Source: UBA5399 sp964464145
Lineage (GTDB): Bacteria > Bacillota > Clostridia > Christensenellales > Christensenellaceae
NCBI GenBank assembly: GCA_964464145.1
Contig: CAYXFB010000007.1
Coordinates: 1 to 60,180 of the forward strand
Reading direction: 5' to 3'
DNA length: 60,180 nt
Shown here piece by piece: positions 42,474-50,051 of this stretch (within the stretch, counting starts at the first letter, position 1; each line of letters starts with the position of its first letter). The notes below the pieces were generated by a model. That model saw only the letters and a program-made list of their open reading frames with translations, was not told the origin of the DNA and ran no database searches. A program made the position numbers and the translations under genes.

Positions 42474-42821
42474 TCAGGTGCACTGCGGGTTTTGCAACTC
42501 GAAGCGCTCGTCTATGTTTTTTTCGCCCCATTCGCACATCATTTCCAGTATGGGGAAGAGCGAAAGCCCCTTTTCTGTGATGGAATATTCCACGCGCGGC
42601 GGCACCTCGGCGAAGGCCTGCCTGCTTATGAGCCCGTCCGCCTGAAGCTCCCTAAGCTGGTTCGTAAGCGTTTTTTGAGACACCTGCGTGACCAAAGCCA
42701 TTAACTCTGTAAAACGTATCGGCCCGCCCTCTATAAGGCTGTACAGTATGAGCGGCTTGCATTTTCCGCCTATCATCTTGAGTGTCACCTCAATTTCGCA
42801 GCCCACCTTTATCTTATCCAT
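42474..42821 (-). CDS. HxlR-family winged-helix regulator
   Basis: The 115-residue protein matches HxlR/YodB regulators: IEVTLKMIGGKCKPLILYSL, RFTELMALVTQVSQKTLTNQ, VPPRVEYSITEKG and a C-terminal dimer helix. The Cys at residue 8 (VGCEIEV) sits where redox-sensing family members carry their reactive thiol. It is divergent from the aldo-keto reductase and their promoters overlap, so it probably controls that gene in response to a reactive carbonyl or thiol stress. Confidence 0.88.
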   Translation of the reverse strand: MDKIKVGCEIEVTLKMIGGKCKPLILYSLIEGGPIRFTELMALVTQVSQKTLTNQLRELQADGLISRQAFAEVPPRVEYSITEKGLSLFPILEMMCEWGEKNIDERFELQNPQCT

Positions 42822-42861
42822 TTGTTACCTTCTTTACAGCTATATTATTTTAGGTTCCTTA

Positions 42862-42890
42862 TTGACAGTTCTGCTATATAAAACTATAAT
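42862..42890 (+). promoter_or_regulatory. Perfect consensus promoter of the aldo-keto reductase gene
   Basis: TTGACA (42862-42867) and TATAAT (42885-42890) with a 17-nt spacer match the sigma-A consensus at all 12 positions. Such a promoter usually needs tight repression. Confidence 0.75.
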
Positions 42891-42905
42891 AACTTCCATA
42901 ATGGT

Positions 42906-42934
42906 AATTTATACTATAATGACTGTAATGTCAA
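42906..42934 (-). promoter_or_regulatory. Promoter of hxlR-like gene, facing the opposite promoter
   Basis: On the minus strand TTGACA (42929-42934) and TAAATT (42906-42911) are 17 nt apart. The two promoters face each other and their start sites fall within a few bases, so polymerases would collide. Confidence 0.6.
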
Positions 42935-42950
42935 GGAGGAAGCGTACAAC

Positions 42951-43931
42951 ATGAACATGAGAAGGTTTGGCAAGACGGGCGCGATGGTTTCGGAGGTGGG
43001 CCTGGGAACATGGCAGCTGGGCACAAAGTGGGGCGATCCGTTCAATGCGGACGAGGCGCGCAAAATACTGGAAACGGCGACGGATTGCGGCATAAACATG
43101 ATAGATACGGCCGATATATATAACGACGGCAACAGCGAGCTGGCCATAGGCGAGTTCATAAAGGGCAGGGCGGACAAATTTTACATAGTTACAAAATGCG
43201 GCCGTGGCCTGAATCCGCATACGGACGAGATGTATACGCCCGAGGCCATGGAGGCCTTTATAGACGGCAGCCTAAGGCGCATGGGTGTGGAGAAGCTGGA
43301 TATGGTGCTGCTGCACTGCCCGCCCAGCTCGGTATACAAAAAAGACGCTTTGTTTGCCGGTTTGGACAAGATACAGCAAAAGGGTAAGATAGCCGGGTAC
43401 GGCGTAAGCATAGAGAAGGTTTCCGAGGGGCTGGACGCCATGCAGTACAATATTGGCGCCATGGAGGTTATATTCAATATGTTCCGCCTCAAGCCCACCG
43501 AGGAGCTTTTCCCCGCCGCCAAGAAAAACGATGTTGCCATATTGGCGCGCGTACCTCTGGCAAGCGGCCTGCTCACCGGGCGCTACACGGCCGATACCAA
43601 ATTCGGCGCGCAGGATCACAGAAGCTACAACAGAAACGGCGAAGCCTTCGACAAGGGCGAAACGTTCTCCGGAGTGGATTACGAGCAGGGGCTCAAAGCC
43701 GTTGCTGAGCTTAAAACACTTTTCGGCTCGGACGATCTCATACCCTACGCGCTCAAATGGATACTCATGTTTGACGCGGTGAGCACCGTTATACCCGGCG
43801 CAAGCAAGGCCTCGCAGGTGGTGGGCAACGTGAAGGCGGCGGAGCTGCCCGCGCTCACAGACGCGCAGATGAAGGGCGTGAGCGATATATACGATAAATA
43901 CATACGCGCCAGCGTTCACGCAGGCTGGTAA
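42951..43931 (+). CDS. Aldo/keto reductase
   Basis: The 326-residue TIM-barrel oxidoreductase has the catalytic tetrad Asp52, Tyr57, Lys82 and His122 (IDTADIY, VTKCGRG, LLHCPP). An NADP-binding C-terminal end (STVIPGASKASQVVGNV) follows. Sequence style is closest to the YajO/perakine reductase branch. It reduces small aldehydes or ketones; the true substrate is unknown. GGAGGAAGCG precedes the ATG. Divergent HxlR-type gene and overlapping promoters suggest induction by a reactive compound. Confidence 0.9.
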   Translation: MNMRRFGKTGAMVSEVGLGTWQLGTKWGDPFNADEARKILETATDCGINMIDTADIYNDGNSELAIGEFIKGRADKFYIVTKCGRGLNPHTDEMYTPEAMEAFIDGSLRRMGVEKLDMVLLHCPPSSVYKKDALFAGLDKIQQKGKIAGYGVSIEKVSEGLDAMQYNIGAMEVIFNMFRLKPTEELFPAAKKNDVAILARVPLASGLLTGRYTADTKFGAQDHRSYNRNGEAFDKGETFSGVDYEQGLKAVAELKTLFGSDDLIPYALKWILMFDAVSTVIPGASKASQVVGNVKAAELPALTDAQMKGVSDIYDKYIRASVHAGW

Positions 43932-43974
43932 GGATCAGAGATATAGAATTATCCTGTAAAAAAATGTTCGGGTG

Positions 43975-44056
43975 AAAGCCGCCGTGGAAAAAACACCACG
44001 GTGGCTTTTTCGTTATATGCAAAGAAAAACCGCCTCCTGTTTGAGACGGTTTTTCG
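43975..44056 (+). terminator. Two hairpin terminators after the aldo-keto reductase
   Basis: AAAGCCGCCGTGG/CCACGGTGGCTTT (43975-44008) ends in a T-run. AAAAACCGCCTC/GAGACGGTTTTT (44025-44054) follows and can work in both directions. Confidence 0.85.
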
Positions 44057-44090
44057 CTGGAAGAAATAGTTGATTTTATGTTGGGTCTTA

Positions 44091-44154
44091 TACCAATTCC
44101 ATTTAAAAGGTGCTTGCACTTTTTATAGCGCGAAGCGCGTTTGGAATTAGTATT
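44091..44154. repeat. Dispersed palindromic repeat, copy D (64 bp)
   Basis: It begins ATACCAATTCC and ends GGAATTAGTAT, the cleanest terminal inverted repeat pair in the window. Inside are AAAAGGTGC/GCACTTTTT (one mismatch) and GCGC-GAA-GCGC hairpins. It ends 7 nt before the stop of the surface protein gene. Confidence 0.8.
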
Positions 44155-44160
44155 ACAATA

Positions 44161-46107
44161 CTATCCTATAACGACCCTGTTTTGCAGCACCGCGTTTTTG
44201 GCCACACCGTACATGGTCTCGTATACGCTATAGTGCCCTTTTGTGGTGTTTGCTATGCTGTACGTGCTTATTTCCCCAACCTTTTTGGGCGTTATTATCT
44301 TTGTGCCCTTGGCTATCTTCAGCGCTTTGGGGGTATAGTTTGCCTTGTAATTCTGCTTTGTTGTGCTGTCCGGATTCACAAGCGACAGTATGGCAGCGCC
44401 ATTAGCCGATTCGCCTATCACCTTGCCGTATCTCAGACCGCCGTTGGACTGGTTGATATTGATCTTGCCGGAAAGTATGCCCGCGTCCAAACCGGATTTC
44501 TTTGTGTTTTTGGAAATTCCGCGAACGGTGGACATATTGACATTGAGCGTATCGTTTTTGGTGTCCGTGCCCACATAAATGCCGCAGCTGCTCTTGGCCG
44601 CCGTAGCGTTGCCGTAGGTATAGGAAAGATCCACAGCATCCAGATTAAACTCGGTTTTTATTGCCGTTGCACCCTCTCCGCCCGTCTTTACGGTGCTTCG
44701 TATAGAGCCGGAATCATTCATTATATTCTTCGCCACTACACCGTTCACCGTTCCGCTGACAGAATTCATGTACACGCCAAGCTCTGCGCCGTCAAACATC
44801 TTGAGGTCTCCATCAACGCGGACTCCGTAATTGAGATGATTCGAGGCATTGGCCATACGCGCATTTATATAGCCACCGTCCAATGTGAGCGCAGGAGCTA
44901 CCTTTATGATATTTGTGCCGGCGCCAATAATTTTGGTGGTAGAGTTGCTTTCGGCTATTATAGCGCCGTATTCTCCCAGAACAAGCCCCTTATCCACAGC
45001 GTTTATCTCCACGGCATTCGCGTCCTTGGTTTTAGCTGCAAGCAAGCCGTTCAGAATATCAATATCTGTAAATGCGCTGAACGCGGCGCCGCTGTTTTGA
45101 ACAGCTACAGGGTTGGTGCTCTCCGTATTGAGGAAAACGCCGCCCTCTATTATAACCTTTGCTTTGCTTTCGGCTGCTCTGCGGCCAATGTCAATGCCGG
45201 CCATTCCGCCTGTGGCATTGAGATCTCCGCTGTTTTCTGAGGTGATTTTGATCGTTTTGTCAGTTTCTGCAATTATTTGCATACCAAGGCCATATCTGAT
45301 CTCAGGCTCAGCGGCATCGGGATAGTTGAAATCTGATGTTAAGTTGTTTACGCCATTTATCATAACGGTGAGGTCTGTGTTAACAGGTTCCACATATACC
45401 GCCGCGCTCTTCCACCTTGCGTTGTCCAAGGTCACGTTGGCATTGTTCAATGTCAAAACGGAGCCGTCCGCGTTGAGCGCGATTTTGCCGTCCGCAGTTG
45501 CGCTGCCCGGCATAATCGGCTGGTTGTTTACCGTCAGCACGGTATGCTCACGCGATACGGAAAGCGTCACGGGTTGTGTTTCCACGATATCGCCGGCAGT
45601 GTTCGTAACAACGCACCTAACTTCCGTTCCGTCCAAAATGGGGTATGTGCTGTCAAAAACGACCTTTGTGCCAACTTCCTCTCCTTTTATATCGCCTGAA
45701 TCCAGCGGTATCCATTCTCCCTGAATGTCTTTTGTCTGCCACTCGAACGTATATCCGCTGTTCTCTGTGGCGGGCGCGCCGTTTATATACAGCTCCAGCG
45801 CTGAGGGAGCGGGCGCAACAACGGGCTGCTCGGCACCCTTAATTTCGGCGGTTATGGCCATTACGGCCGCGCTTTCATCGGCGGGAACCTCTTGTATCTC
45901 GCCCAGGGCTTCGTCCGCCGGGGGAGCCTCCGCGTCGGGAACCTCAACCAGCTCGCTGCCCACGGGAGCTTCCGCTACAGCATCGCCCGGCACCGCTTCG
46001 GGAGTCTCCGCTACGGGCTCGTCTGCGGGTATGTCTGCCGCCATTGCGGGCATAGCCGTAAATAAAAACATCACAACTATTGTAAGAATCAAAATAAACT
46101 TTCTCAT
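44161..46107 (-). CDS. Secreted surface protein, Ig-like and beta-helix-like domains
   Basis: The 648-residue protein has a signal peptide (LTIVVMFLFTAMPAMAA), an acidic Ala/Pro/Glu segment of about 65 residues that may span the wall, an Ig-like domain (about 105-185: YTFEWQTKDIQGEWIPLD, VRCVVTNTAGD) and a long Gly/Asn-rich region of short beta-strands (ALNADGSVLTLNNANVTLDN, IIAESNSTTKIIGAGTNIIK) that suggests a parallel beta-helix. No sortase motif or transmembrane anchor is visible. It probably binds carbohydrate or cell-wall polymer. It lies next to two secreted peptidoglycan-binding proteins. Confidence 0.7.
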   Translation of the reverse strand: MRKFILILTIVVMFLFTAMPAMAADIPADEPVAETPEAVPGDAVAEAPVGSELVEVPDAEAPPADEALGEIQEVPADESAAVMAITAEIKGAEQPVVAPAPSALELYINGAPATENSGYTFEWQTKDIQGEWIPLDSGDIKGEEVGTKVVFDSTYPILDGTEVRCVVTNTAGDIVETQPVTLSVSREHTVLTVNNQPIMPGSATADGKIALNADGSVLTLNNANVTLDNARWKSAAVYVEPVNTDLTVMINGVNNLTSDFNYPDAAEPEIRYGLGMQIIAETDKTIKITSENSGDLNATGGMAGIDIGRRAAESKAKVIIEGGVFLNTESTNPVAVQNSGAAFSAFTDIDILNGLLAAKTKDANAVEINAVDKGLVLGEYGAIIAESNSTTKIIGAGTNIIKVAPALTLDGGYINARMANASNHLNYGVRVDGDLKMFDGAELGVYMNSVSGTVNGVVAKNIMNDSGSIRSTVKTGGEGATAIKTEFNLDAVDLSYTYGNATAAKSSCGIYVGTDTKNDTLNVNMSTVRGISKNTKKSGLDAGILSGKININQSNGGLRYGKVIGESANGAAILSLVNPDSTTKQNYKANYTPKALKIAKGTKIITPKKVGEISTYSIANTTKGHYSVYETMYGVAKNAVLQNRVVIG

Positions 46108-46159
46108 AAAAATACCATCACCCTTTCAATTTTAATTATTTTTCTAATTGCATTATCGG

Positions 46160-46654
46160 TCAAGTTATATCCGCGTCTATTCCGTTACGGTTGTAAGTAA
46201 ACCAGCGGCCTTCTTTTGTATGACGGGATGTCTTGAGCACCTTGATAGTGTCGTGAGTGTCGTATATCACGTAGCCCTTTTTGGGATCTGATGTGCTGGC
46301 CATCGTTTTTTTCATAACATCATACGTGGCGTTGCCCACCTTACCGTCCGCTCTAATCCCCTTTTTGAGCTGATAATTTTTCACATACTTGAGAGTACGT
46401 GCGCCAAAAATGCCGTCCACATGGGTCTTGGGCATAACTTTGCCGTTGCTGCCTTTCACCTGCGCCGCGTAGCAATGCCACTGCACAAGTATGCTTTTAC
46501 CCGCTTTTTTCTCGCCTTGCTTAATAAGACCGAATGTTTTTTGGTTCCAATCCGCATTCGGCCAGGCCGCATAGGCCATTGCAGGAGCGGTGAAAGCCAT
46601 TACGGCCACAGCCGCCAAAGCCATTGCGGCCGTTCTTAAAAACATCTTTTTCAT
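46160..46654 (-). CDS. Small secreted peptidoglycan-binding-domain protein (copy 2)
   Basis: The 164-residue protein has a signal peptide (AALAAVAVMAFTAPAMAYA region) and a mature domain matching PG_binding_1: VDGIFGARTLKYVKNYQLKK and ADGKVGNATYDVMKK. A C-terminal beta segment (GYVIYDTHDTIKVLKTSRH) follows. It has no catalytic domain, so it may target or shield cell wall. It is a near copy of the 46930 gene, so the pair arose by tandem duplication. GGAGGATATTC precedes the ATG. Confidence 0.82.
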   Translation of the reverse strand: MKKMFLRTAAMALAAVAVMAFTAPAMAYAAWPNADWNQKTFGLIKQGEKKAGKSILVQWHCYAAQVKGSNGKVMPKTHVDGIFGARTLKYVKNYQLKKGIRADGKVGNATYDVMKKTMASTSDPKKGYVIYDTHDTIKVLKTSRHTKEGRWFTYNRNGIDADIT

Positions 46655-46682
46655 TTAGAATATCCTCCATAAATTTTTCGCT

Positions 46683-46708
46683 CGAAATCAAACCAATAAT
46701 TCGAAATC
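46683..46708. repeat. Leader repeat of copy 2
   Basis: This 26-nt upstream segment is repeated with one change at 47453-47478, in the same position before each of the paired genes. It may be a shared regulatory site kept after duplication. Confidence 0.6.
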
Positions 46709-46861
46709 AGCTCGCATAACATAATTAATTCCATCACCCTTTCAAACTTTATTGCATTTTTTTCAACTATTTCCCAATATATTATTGACTTATTATATTA
46801 TAACACACAAAATATGTATGCCACAAATAATGCAAATATTTTAAAAAATTTTTTATTAGTG

Positions 46862-46913
46862 AAAATACCAAAGGCGCCCCGCTTCATTCAACTGCGGGCG
46901 CCTTTGGTATTTT
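46862..46913 (-). terminator. Terminator of the 46930 gene
   Basis: AAATACCAAAGGCGCCC and GGGCGCCTTTGGTATTT pair perfectly over an extended loop, with T-run on the minus-strand side. The stem is unusually long (about 17 bp). Confidence 0.9.
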
Positions 46914-46929
46914 AGACACGAATATTTTT

Positions 46930-47424
46930 TTATATCAGATCCGCGTTCATTCCGTTGCGGTTGTATGTGAACCAGCGGCCGGCCTTTGTGTGGCGCGAGG
47001 TCTTGGTCACCTTAATGGTGTCGTTCGTATCGTATATCACGTAACCCTTGCTTGGGTCGGAGGTGCTGGACATCGTTTTTTTCATGACATTATATGTGGC
47101 GTTGCCCACGATGCCGTCCGCCTTTAGCCCCTTCTTGAGCTGGTAGTTTTTCACATATCCAAGAGTGCGGGCACCGAAAACTCCGTCAACATGGCTCTTG
47201 GGCATGGCCTTGCCGCCGCTGCCCTTCACCTGTGCCGCATAGCAGTGCCATTGCAGCAGTATGTTTTTGCCCGCCTTTTTTTCACCCTTCTTTATTATCC
47301 CCAGCGTTTTCTGGTTCCAATCCGCGTTGGGCCAGCTTGCGTATGCCAGCGCCGGAGAGGCAAAGGCCATAATGGCAACGGCCGCCAAAGCCATTGCTGC
47401 CGCTCTGAAAAATATCTTCTTCAT
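46930..47424 (-). CDS. Small secreted peptidoglycan-binding-domain protein (copy 1)
   Basis: The 164-residue paralogue of 46160-46654 is of identical length, with the same signal peptide pattern and a PG_binding_1 core (VDGVFGARTLGYVKNYQLKK, ADGIVGNATYNVMKK). Differences are mostly conservative (for example DTNDTIKV for DTHDTIKV), so both are probably still under selection. It has its own long terminator and a copy of the 26-nt leader, so each copy may be transcribed separately. Confidence 0.82.
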   Translation of the reverse strand: MKKIFFRAAAMALAAVAIMAFASPALAYASWPNADWNQKTLGIIKKGEKKAGKNILLQWHCYAAQVKGSGGKAMPKSHVDGVFGARTLGYVKNYQLKKGLKADGIVGNATYNVMKKTMSSTSDPSKGYVIYDTNDTIKVTKTSRHTKAGRWFTYNRNGMNADLI

Positions 47425-47452
47425 TTCAAGTATCCTCCATGAATTTTTTCCC

Positions 47453-47478
47453 CGAAATCAAACCAATAATTTGAAATC
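47453..47478. repeat. Leader repeat of copy 1
   Basis: Second copy of the 26-nt segment at 46683-46708, with T for C at one position. It lies 29 nt before the gene start. Confidence 0.6.
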
Positions 47479-47496
47479 GACTTATACGTCATATTT

Positions 47497-47505
47497 TGGT
47501 ATAAT
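47497..47505 (+). promoter_or_regulatory. Extended -10 promoter of tpiA
   Basis: TGGTATAAT is a perfect extended -10, about 80 nt before the tpiA ATG. No clear -35 is needed for this class. Confidence 0.5.
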
Positions 47506-47585
47506 CATATTATATATCGGTCGAAATAGATTTGTATCATAAAGTTGTAAAATTTTCTACATATTATGCATTCAGGAGAAAACAA

Positions 47586-48332
47586 ATGAGAAAACCCATT
47601 ATAGCAGGAAACTGGAAGCTGAATAAGACCCCCTCGGAGACGGTGGCGCTCATTCGCGAAATACGCCCGCTGGTGGAAGGCGCCTTTGCCGAGGTTGTGG
47701 TTTGCCCCACGGCGGCTTGCCTTTTCGCGGCCAAGGAAGCGGCGGCCGGTTCCAACATATCGCTGGGCGCGCAAAATGTATATTTTGAGGACAGCGGTGC
47801 CTTCACGGGTGAAATAAGCGCGGACACTCTTTTGGAGCTGGGTGTTGAATATGTTATTTTAGGCCATTCGGAGCGCAGGCAATATTTTGCCGAGATGGAT
47901 GAAACGGTAAACAAGAAGGTCAAAAAATGCCTTGAAAAGGGTCTAAAGCCCATAGTGTGCGTGGGCGAACAGCTTTGGCAGCGCGAATGCGGTATAACGG
48001 ACGAATTTATAGCCCAGCAGGTGAAGCTGGCGCTCTTCGGCGTTTCCGAGTATGACATGAACAATATCGTTATAGCGTACGAGCCGGTTTGGGCAATAGG
48101 CACGGGCGTAACGGCCACCAGCGCGCAGGCGAACGACACCATTCGCGCAATACGCAAGACGCTGGCGGGCATATATTCCACCGGCTGCGCGGAGCAGGTG
48201 CGCATACAGTACGGCGGCAGCATGAATGCGGGCAACGTGGCGGAGCTCATGGCTATGAGCGATATAGACGGCGGGCTAATAGGCGGAGCCAGCCTCAAGG
48301 CGGACAGCTTTGCGAAAATAGTGAACTATTGA
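47586..48332 (+). CDS. tpiA: Triosephosphate isomerase
   Basis: The 248-residue glycolytic TIM barrel interconverts dihydroxyacetone phosphate and glyceraldehyde 3-phosphate. Catalytic Lys11 (AGNWKLNK), His94 (ILGHSERRQ) and Glu166 (AYEPVWAIGTG) are present, and the phosphate loop GGSMNAGNV and GGASL close the active site. I chose the ATG at 47586 because AGGAGAAAACAA precedes it. It is followed by a LacI-type regulator after 9 nt rather than by other glycolytic genes, which is unusual. Confidence 0.96.
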   Translation: MRKPIIAGNWKLNKTPSETVALIREIRPLVEGAFAEVVVCPTAACLFAAKEAAAGSNISLGAQNVYFEDSGAFTGEISADTLLELGVEYVILGHSERRQYFAEMDETVNKKVKKCLEKGLKPIVCVGEQLWQRECGITDEFIAQQVKLALFGVSEYDMNNIVIAYEPVWAIGTGVTATSAQANDTIRAIRKTLAGIYSTGCAEQVRIQYGGSMNAGNVAELMAMSDIDGGLIGGASLKADSFAKIVNY

Positions 48333-48341
48333 GGGCAGTAG

Positions 48342-49370
48342 ATGACTGAGGAACAAAAAGCCAATATTTTGGACGTTGCGCAGCTGGCGGGCGTTTCAAA
48401 ATCCACCGTGTCGCGCGTGCTGAACAACAAGGGCTACGTGGCGCAGTCCACAAGGGACAGTGTGGAGGACGCTATAAAGCGTCTCAATTACACGCCCAGC
48501 TCCTTTGCGCAAAACATACGCACGCGGCGTTCGCGCACCATAGCAATGATGGTGCCGGACACCTCCAACTCCTTTTATACAGAGGTGTTCAAGGCGGTGG
48601 AGGACATTGCCTACGAAAATGATTATATGGTGATAATGAGCGACACGCGCCGCTCCTTTTCCAACGAGAAAAAATATGCCGACAAGCTGCTAAAGCGCAA
48701 TATAGACGGTATGCTTTATTTTACTCAGCAAAAGACAAAGGCCAATCTTGAGTTTTTCACCAAGCTGACGCACCGCCTGCCCATAATCTTTATGGATTAT
48801 GCCTTCGCGGACGTGCCGGAGCTGCACTGCGTGGCGGCGGAGGGCAGAAACGCGACTGCCGAGGCGGTGAAATACCTATACGGCAAGGGAAAGCGCAACA
48901 TTGCCTACGTGAATCTTCCGCAGGCGAACAACATAACGCTGCTGCGCTGCGAGGGCTATAGAGCCGGTCTGGTGGAATGCGGCATAGCGGTGGATGAGCG
49001 CATGATCGCCCTGCCGGAGGATCAGCACGGCGTTTCGCTTGTGGAGGTGGGAGGTTACGCGGCAGAGCGGCTTTTGGCGCAAAATCCCGAGATAGACGCA
49101 ATAATGGCGGCTTCTGATCATTTGGCCATAGGCGTTATGAAGTATCTCAAAAAAGCGGGAATACGCATACCCGATCAGATAAGCGTGATGGGCTTTGATA
49201 ATACCGACCTTTGCGAGATAATATCGCCCACGCTCACCACGGTGAAGCAGCCGATAAAAAACCTGGGGCACGAAGCGGCACGTATGCTGCTGAACCTTAT
49301 AATGGATGAAACGGTGCCCACGAATAAAATAATATTTGACAGCGCCATAGTGGAGCGAGACAGCACCTGA
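48342..49370 (+). CDS. LacI family transcriptional regulator
   Basis: The 342-residue regulator has an N-terminal helix-turn-helix (ANILDVAQLAGVSKSTVSRV), a hinge helix (PSSFAQNIRTRRS) and a periplasmic-binding-type core (MMVPDTSNSFYTEVFKAVED, MAASDHLAIGVMKYLK, VMGFDNTDLCEIISP). The ligand is probably a sugar or phosphosugar. It is co-transcribed with tpiA, which suggests control of central carbon flow, as CcpA-like proteins do. It differs from CcpA in length and ligand pocket, so I do not call it ccpA. Confidence 0.9.
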   Translation: MTEEQKANILDVAQLAGVSKSTVSRVLNNKGYVAQSTRDSVEDAIKRLNYTPSSFAQNIRTRRSRTIAMMVPDTSNSFYTEVFKAVEDIAYENDYMVIMSDTRRSFSNEKKYADKLLKRNIDGMLYFTQQKTKANLEFFTKLTHRLPIIFMDYAFADVPELHCVAAEGRNATAEAVKYLYGKGKRNIAYVNLPQANNITLLRCEGYRAGLVECGIAVDERMIALPEDQHGVSLVEVGGYAAERLLAQNPEIDAIMAASDHLAIGVMKYLKKAGIRIPDQISVMGFDNTDLCEIISPTLTTVKQPIKNLGHEAARMLLNLIMDETVPTNKIIFDSAIVERDST

Positions 49371-49390
49371 GTTTTCGACCACAAAAAAAC

Positions 49391-49416
49391 AGCGCCACTA
49401 AAGGCACTCTTTTTTT
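49391..49416. terminator. Terminator after the LacI-type gene
   Basis: AGCGCC (49391-49396) pairs with GGCACT (49403-49408) including one G-T pair. A-run and T-run on both sides allow bidirectional use with the gene at 49427. Confidence 0.65.
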
Positions 49417-49426
49417 GTTGCGTGTT

Positions 49427-49750
49427 CTATTTCGCGAAAAATCCGGCGATATATTCCTGTATGGCAAGCGCCGTTTTATAGCTTTCGTCCGAATCGAAGA
49501 AAACCATATCGTCATCCGCGGTGGCATCCCTGCCCACAACGGATTGTTTTATCGGCCGGTTTGCCACAGGTGTTCTGAAATATATATATCCCCGATGGTC
49601 TGTCTGAGGCTCGCACACCTCCACGCATATTATGTGCTTTATGGGTATCACCCTTATCTGACTGCCAATTTTATACAGCTTGAGTATAAGGCAACCCCTG
49701 TCTACAGTGAGTGATTTTTGGCCTAGGCCTTCAAGAGTAATTTCGCTCAT
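49427..49750 (-). CDS. Small PH-like domain protein (DUF4429-like)
   Basis: The 107-residue cytosolic protein has a seven-strand pattern and a C-terminal helix: SLTVDRGCLILKLYKIGSQI, RVIPIKHIICVEV, RGYIYFRTPV, and the helix SYKTALAIQEYIAGF. This matches the bacterial PH-like fold of DUF4429/SHOCT proteins. I chose the ATG at 49750, because GAGGATGG precedes it. It has no visible neighbour in an operon. Its function is unknown. The gap 49751-50051 holds only a TATAAT near 50,000 for the next gene. Confidence 0.68.
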   Translation of the reverse strand: MSEITLEGLGQKSLTVDRGCLILKLYKIGSQIRVIPIKHIICVEVCEPQTDHRGYIYFRTPVANRPIKQSVVGRDATADDDMVFFDSDESYKTALAIQEYIAGFFAK

Positions 49751-50051
49751 GTTTTTACCATCCTCGCTAATAAAATTTAAGTCCCTTCGCCCGGCGGTAC
49801 GCTTGCGAAAAAATATGTGCGGCACTGGGGCCAGATAAACAAACCGCCGTACAGTATCCTTATTTATAATATCGTCACATTTTAAGATAACATAACACAA
49901 AAAGAACAGAAAATATGATTATGAGCAAACAATATTTTTTGCATACGGCGCATGGCTGTGTTTTTGTGTAGGGTATGTTATAATATTGTCAACAATCCCG
50001 ACAAAAGCAGCGGGAATACCCTGATGTGTAATAAAAATGCGAGGTGCCCAT

